Assembly: GCA_027574665.1 (NCBI GenBank)
Contig: CM050666.1
Span: forward strand, 4,650,001 to 4,714,000
DNA length: 64,000 bases
Direction: 5' to 3'
DNA from: Rhynochetos jubatus
Taxonomy: Eukaryota > Chordata > Aves > Eurypygiformes > Rhynochetidae
Shown here: piece after piece, positions 34,829 to 47,494 of the stretch
How positions within the stretch are numbered: the first letter of the stretch is position 1
How the letters are laid out: each line of letters opens with the position of its first letter
The notes under the pieces: generated by a model
What the model saw: only the letters and a program-made list of their open reading frames with translations
Told to the model about the DNA's origin: nothing
The model's database searches: none
Translations under genes and position numbers: made by a program

Positions 34829-37283
34829 ACTAGGATGGTGCAGCTTTGCCACAGCCATGGATCCTCTGGAGTTTGTACCTTGGGGAACACCCTCCGCTCA
34901 GAGACAGCAGGGCCAAATCCAACATGAGTGCCAGGACCTGGAGGGTTTAGCGAAGGGGCAGCCCCTGGCTTGGCTTGGAGGGGGTAGCCGGCATCTGCAG
35001 GGGAGCAGCGTTGGAGCCCGATGGGGATATGGTGGGTGAGGGTTTGCTGGGTTAGAACAGAGGGTCCTGCGGCAGCCAGGCAGGGCAGTGCCAGCAGGCA
35101 GAGGCCCTGCTGTCCCCAACTACAAACCACCCATGCAGGAGCTGAGAGGAAGCAGCTCTGCTTCCAACAAGGCTGTGATCCAAGCACAGAGAGTCGCTGT
35201 TGCTGCTGGAGCCGGGACCTGGCAGCGCCCGCATCTCCCCAGACCGCTCCACTTGGGCTTGCGAAGCCCCAGAGCCCCTGACCAAGGCTTTGCTCCTTCT
35301 CGCCTGTGATGCCTGGGGAGGAGGAACAGCCATCTTCCCCCTTTGTTCAGCTCCTCGCGGCATGGCTCCGGCGATGCAGAAATGACTGATGGCGGGGAGG
35401 GAGGCGATGCCGGACACTGGGATGCCTGGAATGGTTGGGGACCAGGCAGAGGGGACATCATCTCTCCTCGTGAACCTCTCCTGCTCTGGTTGTCTTGCTT
35501 TCCTTGGATGCCCATTTCCCCAAGCAAACCTGTGGTTAACCCTTTCCACACCTCCAGCAGCAAAGTGACAGCGGCTGTCGCATCAATCTCCCAAACCTTC
35601 CTGATTATTTTTGTCTCCAGACATTTGCTGCTTTCCCTTGTATTCATGGAAGCATCTTCCATCACCAAAAAGCCTCCAGGGCAGAGGCAAATGGCATCAA
35701 TAGCTCTGCAGCCTGTCAGGAGCACAAGCCTGCCAGGGAGCACCGGGAGGAGGGACAGCATGACACGGGGAGCAGATGGGGCCAGCACTCTTCCCTCGCC
35801 CCTTGCCAGCAGCAGTCTCAGCCGGTCAGTGTCTCCTGCACCCCACCCTGCCTCAAGCTCCTTGCTCGGACCCTGGGCACTGTCCTCCCTGCAATCCCTC
35901 TCCGTTCTCCCCCAGCTGCAGCTCTGGCTGGGCTGTTGTCTGGCCCAGCTCTGTGCCTCTTGCCCCATGTCCCCCCACTCAGGAATATTTAGCGTGGGGA
36001 TCCAGGTTAGGGCTAGTCGGTGCTTTCAGAGCATCGCACTGGGTCAGAGCAACTGACCTGGGGATGCAGGGGGATGGGCAGAGAGTGACACAGGAAGGAG
36101 AGGAGTGGGAATACTGGGTGTCCTAAAAAAACCCACAAATGTTTCTGCAATTGTTTTGCAGCTCAAGAGAAGAAATACTTTCACTCCTCCATGGGAAACC
36201 AGGAGATGGCTCTGCTGCAGAGCTGTCGGGGCCTGCTGAGATAGGTGTGGGCAAGGAGGTGTAAGATTGGGGTGTTCTGGGGGGCTGGGGGTGCGTGTGG
36301 TCCCATACCCGGTGGTGGCACAGGGACATGGGACCGTACAATGATCTGCTACGTAGGATCTGCAGAACATAACTTGGAGCACAGTTATCAGGCACTGATC
36401 CTGCTGCCACAGGTGATGGGGACCTGGAGGGGTGGCACTGGGAGGGGTTCTGGCTGCTTGGTTGTGCCAAGGGAACAGGAGACTTCCAAAAAAAATCCCC
36501 ATGTGTCTCAAGGTGTGTTTGGATAGCCAAGCGTCGATGCTGCTCTATACTTCCCAGCCCTCAACCAGGCGTGGGATCCCCCTTCGCGTCCCCCACCCGG
36601 TCTCCCCGCGTGCCGCAGCCAGCGTGCCCGGCACAGGGCTGCACCCACCGGCGCGGCTGTAGGGGGCTCGGAAGGTATAATAAACAACTGAAGGTTAGTG
36701 AAGCTGTTTTGCCAAGTTTACACCCTTCCCAGTGAAGCGAGGGGGCGGCAGGAGCCACGGCAGCCCCCCTTGGTAGCAGCATCTATCACGGTGTGTAAGT
36801 GGCTGCGCTCGAGGAGGTATCGAGCAGCATTTGCGGGGACGGTGCTCTGTCAGCTCCCCTCGTCCATCACACAACCGGGGGGAGTTCGGTAGCAGCAGGA
36901 TCCATCCCAGAGCTCTGCCTCCTTCCCTCCACTCCACAGCAGCCAAAGGTGACAAGGGGGACATGTCCCAGAGGGGCACAGGGGCCGGGGGCTGGCAGAG
37001 GCCGGGGGCTGCATCACACACAGCCCTTTAAAGGGAGTTTTACAGCTGCTGCCAACTTCGCAGGGCCCCGTGAGAGCGGGGGCTCGGGCTGGCAGGCGGC
37101 AGCATCACCCGGCTCTTCGCTTCCCTCCAAAGCCTTGGGGCCTCCTCCTGCCTCCCAGCGCTTGTTTTGTCTCTGTTCCCATCTCCTCTCTGCACGCACC
37201 ATTCGAGTGGCTCTTGTCTATTTATTTTCTCTAATGGCATCAGGCTACAAGTGGCTGAACAGTTAAAATGAACACCATTGGGC
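34829..37283. other. intergenic, nothing recognised
   Basis: GC-rich sequence with several long chance open frames and no recognisable domain. Confidence 0.5.
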
Positions 37284-37323
37284 TTTTTTTTTTTTTTCTT
37301 TTTCTTTCTATTTTTTTTTTTCC
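37284..37323 (+). repeat. T-rich tract
   Basis: A T run of about 40 bp with a few C and A interruptions. Confidence 0.85.
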
Positions 37324-38204
37324 ATTCACTCTGGAAATGGAGATCTTTTCTCTAGCTGGGTTCCCAAGGGACAGGGCCTGTCCCCTTGCCTCCATCCCCT
37401 TCTGAGCCCGTTGAATGAACTTCTACCCAACCTGGTGGATGTGGAGAGGCCTTAAAACGTGGTGCTCCCATACTCTGGGGCCAGAGGGAGAAGATCCTTC
37501 GACGTCTTCACCAGGTAAAACTGTAGGATAAGCTGTCAGTGCTAAATGATGCTGGAGACAAGTGGTGAGCTCTCCCGTGGATGCTCACGCAGGAGGGGAC
37601 CCGAGCTGAATGGTGTGCCACCAGGAAGGGGTCTGTGTGCATCCCACCTCTTGCGTTGAGCTCCTAGAGCTTTCCTCGCTTGGCTTTCGATCCCCCGCAT
37701 CCCATCCTACGGGGATGGAGGTGGCCGAGGCACGCTCCTGCCTCCTGCGGGGTCTGCGGTCGCCTGGTCCTGGGTGTGATGGGAACCACGGCAAGAGCTG
37801 TACGGGTCTGGGGGGCACAGAGTGGCCCTGAGCTGGGCAGGGGGTGTGATGGGCCATGCTTCAGGGGACACAGGATGGCGTTTGCAGCTTGAAACCATCC
37901 CTGGGCTGCGATGGGTGCTGACACACACGCTGCTGTGGCCCTACGCTGTCCCTGCGCCATGTAAATCCATACTCACACGTTACAGCCGACTTCGGAATAG
38001 CGATTAACGCAGCCAGGCTCCTCCAAGTTTATTCCTTGGGAGTTAGATTGGCCAACTTCAGGGAAAAAAAAAGTTACAAAATGTTATTTCCCCCACTCTG
38101 AACAATTTTTCTGTGCCACTGGCACCCTGAGCATCCTGATAGCCGAGTGCAGCCAAGCCAACCCGCCCCGAACCACACAGGGAGGGTGACGGATCCTCCT
38201 TCCC
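37324..38204. other. intergenic, nothing recognised
   Basis: Mixed composition, no gene or repeat identified. Confidence 0.5.
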
Positions 38205-38345
38205 TGGCCAGGCCAAACAAGGGGAAAACAAATGAGATTACAATCAATCCTCCTGTAATTTGTGGGGTTAATAGAAACGTCACAGCTGGGTTTTAAAGAA
38301 ATACAGAGTGTTGCCAAGCCAAATCTTTATTCATTCAGTCCCGTT
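38205..38345. other. AT-rich block, candidate non-coding element
   Basis: It contains GAGATTACAATCAATCC, GGGGTTAATAG and CAAATCTTTATTCATTC. Non-repetitive. Confidence 0.3.
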
Positions 38346-39084
38346 TGCTGTTTCTCCCTTCCCCCCTTGCCCCAAAACACGAACCCTGACTGACTTCACA
38401 GCCCCCAGACTTTAATACACTCGGAATTAAGTGATTCCTGCATACGGAGTGTGTCTGGGAGAGAGCGGTAGGCAGGAACCAGCTGTTGAAGCAAACTCCA
38501 GCCCATCAATCCAGCGCTGCTCGCTGCAGCCCGGGGTGTGGGGCAGAAGCTGTGCCCTTCCCCGGTGTCGGGGGGGAGTTATACCTGAGGCGGCAGCTGC
38601 AGGGCTTCCATGTGATGGATCCCAGTGCAGGCGCCAGCCCCTCACCGTGGCCTCGGGGTCAGGTTGGGGTTCACTGTGGGGTGATATTGTACATCAGGCA
38701 CGATTATGAATCCTGTTAATGGGGGTCTGGGGCTTGGGGGGGTCCCCAAGTGTGCCACGGCATCTCACAGTGCACAGTCCTCACCGCTCCCTCAGCTCAC
38801 ACCCCCAAACGCCCACAGTCCTCCCAGCCCCCAAACCCCAGCTCCCACAGCCACCCCAAATCCTGAGATTCCCAAGCTGCAGGGGAGGCTTCCAGACAGG
38901 GACACGGGCTGGGGCGATGGATGCTCCGGGCGGCTCCCCGCTTCGTGCCACCTCTCCTGCCCCGTGCCCGCGTGGCTGAGCATGCTCCATCCCTGTCCTC
39001 CCCCACGGCTCTCCTTCCTCCTTCCCTCACAGCTGCTTTCTCCTTCTGCTCCTGCTCCCCTCTCGCTCCCTCCACTCTGCCTCA

Positions 39085-39300
39085 GAGACATACATAACTC
39101 TCCCGTGAAATATATACAGTGTAAATATATAAAAAGCCGGCGTTTGCCTGCTGCTTATGTATTCATGAAATAGTAAATAAATTTTATGGGATAATGTGAA
39201 GGCTGCCAGGGAGCAGGAGGATGAAAACTAACCCCTAATGAGCCTCCGTGTCAGTTTGGCACACTCGGGATCGATCTGCCGCTTCCATTTAACGCCCGAG
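39085..39300. other. AT-rich block, candidate non-coding element
   Basis: It contains TATATACAGTGTAAATATAT, TATTCATGAAATAGTAAATA and ACTAACCCCTAATGAGCC. It then returns abruptly to GC-rich sequence. It is not a simple repeat. Confidence 0.35.
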
Positions 39301-39518
39301 CGTGGGGGTGGAGGAGGCGCTTCCTCGGCGCAGCCCTGAGCATCGCTGGCGCGACGCCTCGGTGATGGTCGCAGGGTCACAGGCTCAGCCGAGCGGGATA
39401 AGGATGGTGGGTGGGGGTGGAGCGGGCCGTGAGGGTGTTGGTCTGGATCGGGCTGAGATTTGGGAGGATGCAAAATGGTGGGGGTGGGGGTGCCTGGGGA
39501 GGGCTTGCACAGAAGGGA

Positions 39519-39725
39519 GGCAGGGATGCAGGGAGGGATGTGGGGAAGGATGCAGGGCGGGGTGCAGGCTTGCACGGGAAGGATTCAGAGAGGGATACAG
39601 GTTTGCAAGGGAAGGGATGCAGGGTGGGATGCAGGCTTGCATGAGGAGGGATGTTGGGAAGGATGCAGGGAGGGATGCAGGATGGGATGCAAGGTGGGAT
39701 GCAGGCTGCTGGGTTGCAGCAAGGA
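39519..39725 (+). repeat. degenerate 10-bp minisatellite
   Basis: Some twenty imperfect copies of GGGATGCAGG, with variants GGCTTGCA and GGGATGTTGG. Higher-order blocks (TGCAGGCTTGCA appearing repeatedly) suggest local duplication of multi-unit segments. Confidence 0.9.
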
Positions 39726-41385
39726 TGCTGCCCTCAGCAGGCAGATGAGGAGGGCTGGGAGTGGCGAGGGGGCTGGTGAAGGGGCTGCAGTGGCAGGGGG
39801 ACAGCAAAGTGAGAGCCAAGCATCATCTTTCCTGCCAAGGGTCCAGCCCTGTTGCTGATTTTGGCCATGCAGACAGCCTGGCTCAGGAGGGTTTGGGCTC
39901 CATCCTTCCCCCAAGGTACCCCTTGGCCAAAAGCAACTCCTTGGCTGGATCATGAGGCTGACCAGAGGAAGGGCTGAGCAGAGCTGGGTGTTCTCAGGGC
40001 CTGCGACCCACCCCGGGCAGCTCCAAAGGGGGTGGAGGCAGACAGAGGCTACCCCAGCCACTGGCACACCATGGGGCCTCCTCTTGCTCCATTTATGCCA
40101 TCCCAGAGGAATTACTGGGGACACAGGGTGTGGGGAGCACTGCAGAGGTCTGGGTTTCACCATCCTCATGGCTCCAGCTTTGGGAGGACCCACAAAAGCC
40201 AGTGAGACCCCAGGCATCCCACAGCTCAGCCCTCCCACAGAGTCTGCCCCAAGATGCGAAGGGGGGAGACGTGCTTGGGGGGGGGGGTGGGCTCTGCTCC
40301 AGCGATGGGTCTCCCACCCCCATCTGCAGCAGCAGGACAGGTTTTGGGGTTACTTGGGGTACAAAAGGGCCTTTCCTTTAATTTGGTATTTGAGGAGTAA
40401 GGTTGTATGTAACAGGGGGAAAGCGAGAAAAATGAGCATATACGCTGACTCCTGGAGATGTGATGATTGCCGGACACCCCTGCAGACCTGCCGAGCTGAC
40501 GTGATAATACTGGGAACCCACCCACACCCAGGGAGGAATTTCAGGGGTATTTTTTAGCTAAAAACCAGCCTGGGTTGGAAAGCAACCAGAGACGCTGGTT
40601 GGGTTAAGGTGCTCAGCCGGTGGCGGGTCAGCAACGCGGCAGGGTGTCGTTCCAGGTATCACAGCAAAACATACAGCCTCATCCAGAAAACACCAAAACT
40701 GACTGGTCGGTTGTTTGGGGAATACCGGGAGGGCTAAGAAGCTTTTGCACAACTAAATACGTTAAGGCTTCGTCCCCTTTGGTGCATCCACTTTTGAGGC
40801 CACCTCTGGGTGCAGCAAGCAAGAGTCTGGCAGGTGCCACGGGGTGCAGGATGGCAAAGTTGGTGGAAACCCGGCGCCAGATGGGTTTTTCCATCAAAAC
40901 CCGCTGATTTGAGGAAAAAGAAGCCTTTCCCAGCAGAGGTTTCGCCAGCTCGTTAAAGCCTTGCATTGGGGGATGCTGTTTCCCCACCGTCGCCTTCGCA
41001 GAGCTGAACCCACCCACATGGGATTCAGCGGCTCTGCCCGAGTCACAATATTTGGAGTATTTAATGGGATGTTTCATTCCCGACAGCCACCCTCATCCAG
41101 CGCAGAGCCGGAACCTGGATCTCTGATGCTTTTCACGTCTCCTCGTGAGATGCATCCTGCAAACCACTCGCTCAGCACCACACCATATCACCCCCTTTCT
41201 CCCACCCCCCGCAGCCCCTCTGGCTCCCACCCATGGGTGCTGCCATGGGTGGGACCGGCTGTGAGCACCACCAGCTCCCCTCGCCAGCACGGCTCCCCAG
41301 CCCTTCCCTCCCGCGCCGCCTCTCCCCTCCCTCCCCCCTCGTATTTTTTTTTTATGGAGGGAATGAGATGGAGAAGTAAAAATTA
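39726..41385. other. intergenic, nothing recognised
   Basis: GC-rich unique sequence with a G-run near 40274. No gene seen. Confidence 0.5.
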
Positions 41386-41560
41386 TTAACCCCGAGGTCA
41401 GCACTGGCTGCCTCATTCCTCTCTAGCTTCAAGCACTTTCTCCCTCATCTGTTTCACAGACAGCGATGTTCGGCTCAACACATTTGCATATACTTATTGC
41501 ATTTTTTTAGTCTTTATCTATTTATTTATTTTTAAAGCGACAGAGCTCCTCTTGCCTCTT
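41386..41560. other. AT-rich block with exact octamer site
   Basis: It contains ATTTGCAT (41482-41489), the exact POU/octamer site, followed by ATACTTATTGCAT and TTTATCTATTTATTTATTTT. The end is low complexity, but the first 100 bp are not. Confidence 0.33.
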
Positions 41561-42139
41561 TTTTTTCCGTTCTGCGAGCTTTCACTAGCCGCTATTTGGG
41601 ATTTGATTCCCTCCATCGGCACGGCTCCCCGGTGGAGGCAGGGGAGCGCAGGACCTGCGTGGTGTTGGGAAGGATGCTGGGCTTCACTCTCTTCCTCTCC
41701 TCCTCGCTGTCACGGCTGTTTTCTCCACGTTTTCCCTATAAAATGGCCGAGTTACCCCCTTGGCTGCTGGGGGGGATGCGCACGGTGGGGGCTGGCCATC
41801 AGGGATGCATCCATCTTGCTCTTCGTGGTGACGCTTCCCCCTGAAGCGCCGGTAGGGAAGGGTAACGGGAAGCTCTCGGTGGTCCCACGTTTATCCAAAG
41901 CAGGATGGAGATGGAAACCTCTGGCCATTCCCAAGGCCTTTCCCGGGTTTTCTGCAGCCAGCGTGGCAGAGCATGGCTGGGTGTGAAGGGAGGGACCGGC
42001 TGGCTCCTCCAAAGCCGTCAGCACGTGGCAAAACCTGCCCCCTCATTTAGGCATTTAGCAGCACCCCCAGGCTCAGCATCCACCTTCCCTTCAGCATGGC
42101 GAAGCCTTTCTCCTCCCATCCACCCTGAGAGATATCAGG

Positions 42140-42430
42140 GGCGGGGGGGGGGGAATAAATAAAAAATTAAGCATGTTATATCTTAAGCTCAGCATCTCCA
42201 AAAAATCACTCGCAGATATTCATAACGGTCCGGCAGCTATTAGAAGCGCAAGAAGGAGGGAAGGGAAGGAAATGAACGCCGGGTGAGAAGAGAAAATTCA
42301 TAGCCCCGCTGATACGCCATGATAAATAATTATGAGTTATTAATTTTAAATTACATCTTTAATGCGTTGCATGATTTTAATTCCCACCACAGTATTAATA
42401 TAGGGACTCTGGGTTTGATTAATTTAAAGC
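42140..42430. other. AT-rich block, candidate non-coding element
   Basis: It contains GATAAATAATTATGAGTTAT, TTAATTTTAAATTACATC, GCATGATTTTAATTCCC and TTGATTAATTTAAAG, with a non-repetitive segment CTCGCAGATATTCATAACGG before them. One of the most AT-rich parts of the window. Confidence 0.37.
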
Positions 42431-44514
42431 GGAACAGAAAGGTGTCAATTCCCGGGGCTGCCGGGGACCTCGTGGGGCTGCACGGGGAGGGGGTTCGCCC
42501 TGGGATGGGCACCGGGACGGCCGCTCCTGCATCACGGTATGGAGGGAAGCAGCCAAGGAGAGGGGCAGTTGGCAGGGTGGATGACAGCGGGGCGTTTCAG
42601 GGCCTGCAGGCGCGTTATTTGGGGGACGGGGTGGGGGGAAGCTGCGAGGCGTTGCGTTGCGGGATGGGGAGAGCATCACGGATGGGTTCGGAGAGCCGGG
42701 AGCACCCATCCTGCACCCCACCCAGCATCCCCCAAACGTCTCCCCACCAAGGCAGAAGAAGGCCATCGCACAGCATCCCCCCAACCGCTTCAACCCACGT
42801 CCTTATTAACAGAATTCAAAAACAGGGACCGTCATCACGGAAAACCGCTCAGCGCGTCCACCCGTGCCCTCCCACCACAGTGACGCGCCCTCCCTCCCCC
42901 CCGCCACCGCTTCACCGTGGCTGGGGAGCTGCTCTAAGTTTGCTTTCCGAGTAAACTTCCCCTAAGTGTGACAATCGCTTTAGCTTCCCAGCGAGGATTT
43001 ACCGGGCTTCTGTTATCTCTTTGAAAGTCGGAGTTCTCCAAATGGGCATGAGAGAGCAGCCGGAGAGGTCAGCGCCAGTTAGGCTGCACAGCCGCTCAAA
43101 GCCCCCTTCCAAGCGGCATTAAAGACGGGATTAAGTCTAAGAGGGTTATGGAGGGAGGAGTAAAACAGCCTTGTCCTGCACACAGCGCCGAGATAAGGCT
43201 CTGTTCTCTAGGTGTGAACTCCCGCGTGTGCAAGCCCAGGCACTCCGGGGTTTGCGGCAGAAATTGGAAGGATAATACCAGAGGCGGGGGGATCAAGCCG
43301 CAGCCGAAATGGCCCCCTCGCAGGCGGCGGGGTGGGGTGCTGCCGCTCCCAGCCACCCCCTTATTTATAGGATTTTTTAATCCAGGGAGCATGGCACAAG
43401 CAGCCTGCTTTTCCGCTTGGTCGGCCCCAGCACGGACCGTGGGAAGGCATGGGGTCGGGGGTCCCTGGGTGCGGGGCTGGGTGCTGGGGTGGGGTCACCT
43501 GGAGCCCCCTGCTCCCATCTTGCCTCCTGGGTGAGCTGGAAGGAAAGGCTGAGGATGAGTCTGGATGCGAGACCAGGTCGGATGTTGTCCTGAAGCATCA
43601 CGTTGTCTCAAAGCATCATGTTCTGCTGCATCCCAGTGGCCCTCACATCAGTAGGGTGTTAGTAAGGTGCTACCCACCCCCCAGAGCCCCAGTGTGAGGG
43701 TTCTCTCTCCCCTTCCCCTCTCCCAGGGCTGGGACTGGGTTTGGAAAGGCTTCCCACATCCCCCTGCATCTTTCCAGATGTTGGAGCTGGATGCAGCTCT
43801 TTGTGCCCTGCGTCACCTGCTGCCAACAAGGAGACACAACCCCCAAATCCCCATGCAAGGGAGGGGTTTGCTCGGTTTAGAGGCTGCTGTGCCCTCCCCT
43901 CTGACCCCTCCAGGTTCATCCTCCTCCGCTTGTTTTTATTCATTCTCCTACCTAACGGTGCCACAGCTTAGGGGCGATGCTGAGACCTGCCCAACTCGTG
44001 ACAGGTCTGCAGTGCCCAGCCCCAAAAGCCAGTGAGCGGAAGGGGCACAGGGAGAGCAGCACCCTTCTGCTTGGCCCCCCCTAGCAACCCCCTTCCCATC
44101 CTCTGAGGTCGCTGCCACGTGTCCTGGGGGACAGCCCCTCTTTGGCTGGGCTGGCTCGGAGGGGGTGTGTGGGGGTGTGGGGGCACATTTCCATGCTTAC
44201 ATTAAACCCAGGGGTTTTTCCTGGCGGCCAAATTCCTGCTCTTCCTTTAGGTTTTTTTTAATCAGTAGGAAATGGCAGGAATTTTCTAGACCTTGGGGAA
44301 TAATCACTTTGAAAATGGGGGAGGAGGGGTAGATGCCGATGGTTTCGTTTCACTATCTTCACACAAGGCATCCAAAACACGGTTACAAATTGTTTTTTCG
44401 GGGTTGTATTTGTTCATATTAGCCCCCCAAAGTGCCAGTGATGCCGGAGTGGTGCCTGTAACCTCCAACCTGGCCCATCCCAGGGTCTGGGCTGGGAACT
44501 GGGAAGGGCTGGAT
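42431..44514. other. intergenic, nothing recognised
   Basis: GC-rich, no gene or transposon recognised. Confidence 0.5.
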
Positions 44515-44620
44515 AAAGTGACATGACCAAGGCCATGTGGGCAGGCGGTGGCAGAGCAAATAATAAGGCTCCTCTTTCTGGGCTCTTCGGTTCCTCTTCA
44601 CCACGTCACACCCCCTGCCT
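44515..44620 (-). repeat. MIR-like SINE fragment, minus orientation
   Basis: AGTGACATGACCAAGGCCAT, then GGTGGCAGAGCAAAT, then GGCTCCTCTTTCTGGGCTCT and a CTTCACCACGTCACACCCCC end. These follow the order of the reverse complement of MIR (AGTGACTTGCCCAAGGTCAC, GTGGCAGAGC, CTCTTTCCACT). Confidence 0.6.
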
Positions 44621-44834
44621 TGATGGGTTCACTCCCCTCCACTAATGCCGCAAAGCCCATGAGTCTACCGTTAATCACCATTAACTACCCCTCTGCCCAC
44701 TCCTTGGACACTCCCGTGGCAGCAATGCTGCCCCTGTAGAAAAGGTGACCCATATCCCGGGGGGAATCTGCATTGATGGGCTTTTCCTTGGTCTTCATCC
44801 CGCAGAGGCTGAATAGTAATAGTTTCATCCATCT

Positions 44835-44900
44835 CACAGTATGGCTGAGAAGCAATGACCATGGGGAAACTGAGGCACAGAGACACCCATGCAAAACTGC
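44835..44900 (-). repeat. MIR-like SINE fragment, minus orientation
   Basis: CATGGGGAAACTGAGGCACA with GAGACACCC following matches the 3' half of the antisense MIR core. It is close to the fragment at 44515-44620, but it is probably not the same copy because the order does not fit a single element. Confidence 0.45.
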
Positions 44901-46574
44901 TCCTGGTGACGCTCAGGACAGACACTCCAACTGGCATTCTGTGAGCCTTATGGGTCCCTCCCAGCTTGAGGATGCTCCTCACCAAGCACCCACCAAGGGT
45001 GGTGGGCTCGCTCCGGCTCGCTCCCGGCATGCTTCGTCTTGCTTCACAGCCCTGCGTGGGGTTTTGCAGCCCCGGGAGCCGCTGCCTGCAGAGGGAGCGG
45101 GAATGGAGCGGGATTTGAGCCTCTCCCACGTACGGTATTTACGCTTTTCCTTTATTGGCTGGGTCCCGAGGCCGCTCTCGGAAGAGCCAAGTGACAGTGT
45201 TATGTCTGCACGCTCGGAGGCTGTTAAATTAAACAGTTCAGGGAATTAACTGCATGCCACGAGCTGCAGCAAACCCGCTCGCAGCCAGAGATGGCTGGAT
45301 TTGCTCCTCGCCAAAAAAAACTAGGAAAACAACGCTAATAAAGAAGGATAACAGAGTCCCTGCCTGCTGCGTGGAGGTTCTATTTCTTCTTTTGCCTGCC
45401 TGCCTTATTTTTTCAGGTCTGAGGGCACTGTGGTCAGGATGCTGCTCTCTCAGAGGGGTTTGGTGGCCAGGATGGGGCTGACCGGAGCCGCGGCTTGGCC
45501 GGACCATGGGCCGGTGCCTCCCTGCTCCTCAGCGCCTGGAAGGGGGGTGGTTGTCAGGAACAGGAGCGCTCTGAGCTCAGCCTTGAGCTCAGCCCAAGGT
45601 CAAAGCCCGTCTGGGTCTGCCCAAAGGCAGGCAGAGCTCAGCTCACCATGGCCGGATGCTCAGGGCGGGGTGTTATTACTTCCCAAATGTGCCCCATTGC
45701 TTCAGTGTGTGTCCCCCATGGCTCCATGCAATGGCTGCTCAGCCCCCTGCTCAGGGCCAGGGACCCCCTCCCTCATCTCTCCCAACCTTGTTGACCTCGG
45801 TCTCCCATTGCCGTTCCCTGTGCCGGGCAGGAGAGCCCAGCAGAGCCTCTGCTTCCCACCACGGCTTAGCTGGGCGATGGGGCTTTGCTGTTCGTGGGGG
45901 GCTCTCCCCCAAAGGCAACAGTCCTACCCCTCCCCGGGGACCGCGCTTGCCCAGCGCCGGCCTGCCACTCACTTTACAAAACCCAGGAGCTGCTCCAAGG
46001 GGTTTTCCATCTTCCCTAGCAGCTTCTCATCCAGCCACTGGCACGGCATTGCAACGGGAGCGTCGTCCAGAGGCCTGGGCAGTGGGGTGGGATCCCCATT
46101 TCTCCTGTTCACCCCCTGCCCTAAGGCTTTTGGGTGCACAAAGCCAACCCACAGGGCAGGGAGGAGAGCTAGCTGATTGGTTTTGCAAGGGAGCTGGGAG
46201 GCACTTTTCTACTGACATGTTTTGCCCTTTCTGCAGACAGAAAACGAGTGAGTGAAGAGGAAGAGTGTTTTCACACCCACAGAGCACCGAGGGGGTTTTC
46301 CAGGGCAGGGCTGAGGGTTGCTTGGGTGCTGGTGCTGCCATGGGATGGAGGGACCGAGCCTCGGTAGCCTCGCCTACACACCCATGTCGTGCCACCCTTT
46401 TTCTGCATCCAGGGGGTTTTATGATCCCTCTCCCGAACACGGTGAAGGCTCTCCAAGTATTTTGGGTGATGGGATCAGTCGAGCTCCCCTGCTTGCTACT
46501 GGGCACCGAGCCCTGGGCTTGGGATCTCTCCCAGCCTGGCCGGCGCGGGCTCCCTCCCTGCGCCACTGTCAGGA

Positions 46575-46670
46575 GGAAGATGTAGAGCAATCACAGCTCT
46601 GTGCTGCAAATATTAATTATCCACTAACTGCTCTCCAGGCAGCCATTAGATCTCAGCTCTCCGACAGCTG
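46575..46670. other. short AT-rich island, candidate non-coding element
   Basis: GCAAATATTAATTATCCACT lies beside AGCCATTAGATCTCAGC within GC-rich sequence. Confidence 0.27.
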
Positions 46671-46928
46671 TTCCCGGCCGCCCGCCCGAGGGATGCTCTA
46701 GAGGGGGAGCAGGCGGGGGGCAGCGTGGGGGCTGGGAGGGAAGGGGTCCCCACGCCACTGCCCTCCAGAAGGGTGGATGAGTCAGCAAGGGGAGGAAGGA
46801 TTTTGGCACAGGCAGTTTTCTTTCCCTGCAAAATATTCCCATTCCAGTGTTTTGGTGGTCCTACCTCCCCGCTAGCCCTCCATCCCTGCTGCAGGAGGAT
46901 GAGGAGGGTTTGCTGTCCCAAGGATTTC

Positions 46929-47121
46929 CACCTTTTCCCATTACTTCACCTCATGGTCACAACATCTTGCTGCAGCCACTTGCAAATGCCTCATCCTTCG
47001 GCTCATTTTCCAGAGCAGCAAAATTATTCTGATCCCATCTCCCTCCCTCCAGCAAGTGGTCCCACTCCCCCCCTCACCCTGATACATCACAAATCTTCCC
47101 ATTTTCCTACATCTTGGAAAA
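46929..47121 (+). repeat. unidentified repeat, copy 1 of an opposed pair
   Basis: This segment is closely related to the reverse complement of 48084-48321. Shared phrases in the same order are CACCTTTTC(C/T)CATTACTT, GGTCACA, CTTGCTGCA-type, TTTTCCAG, CAAAATT, CCCATCTCCCT, CTCACCCT, CACAAA and CTTCCCAT-TTCCTAC. It has no ORF or known LINE/SINE signature that I recognise. Confidence 0.7.
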
Positions 47122-47289
47122 ATCCTGCCATTTTTATTTAGGTCGATGTCCCCCTCCCAGGGCGGGAAGCTGTTGGCTGCAGACAAAGGCAGGACAGCCC
47201 GTTTCACCAGTATCTCAGAGCAGCTGCCCCAGCCCCAAACCCCTGCATCACCGCTCAAATATTTTGAACTCCACTTGCACCAACGAGCT

Positions 47290-47350
47290 GCAAATCACCG
47301 GGTCCAAATCACCCGACATCCCCCTGCCTCAGTTTCCCTGTGTGGAGAAA
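47290..47350 (+). repeat. MIR-like SINE fragment
   Basis: GGTCCAAATCACCC, then CCCTGCCTCAGTTTCCCTGT. This corresponds to GGGCAAATCACT and CTGCCTCAGTTTCCC in the MIR core. Short and diverged. Confidence 0.45.
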
Positions 47351-47494
47351 GAGCCCTGCCCAGCCCTTGGGGAGGAGGACGCAGGGAACTGGGGGCTCAA
47401 AAGGATGTTTCCCACTCAAACGGGTGCCTGAGGAAGCCCCCGGCCAAGCATCCCTCCTTACGCCCGGCTTCCCACGGGCAGAGCGGGCAGATAC

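Noticed and set aside
34549..35187. Minus frame with repeated SLCRPSVTPS
   Set aside because: Product of the 30-bp minisatellite period, not a protein repeat.
35120..35968. 282-codon open frame on the minus strand
   Set aside because: No recognisable family, no splice or conservation support, typical chance frame in GC-rich intergenic DNA.
39585..40238. 217-codon minus frame with repeated histidine/proline/serine
   Set aside because: Its repeat part is a read-through of the 10-bp minisatellite.
45430..46255. Long plus-strand frames of 199 and 248 codons
   Set aside because: Two overlapping frames are both open, neither has a domain, and the composition explains them.
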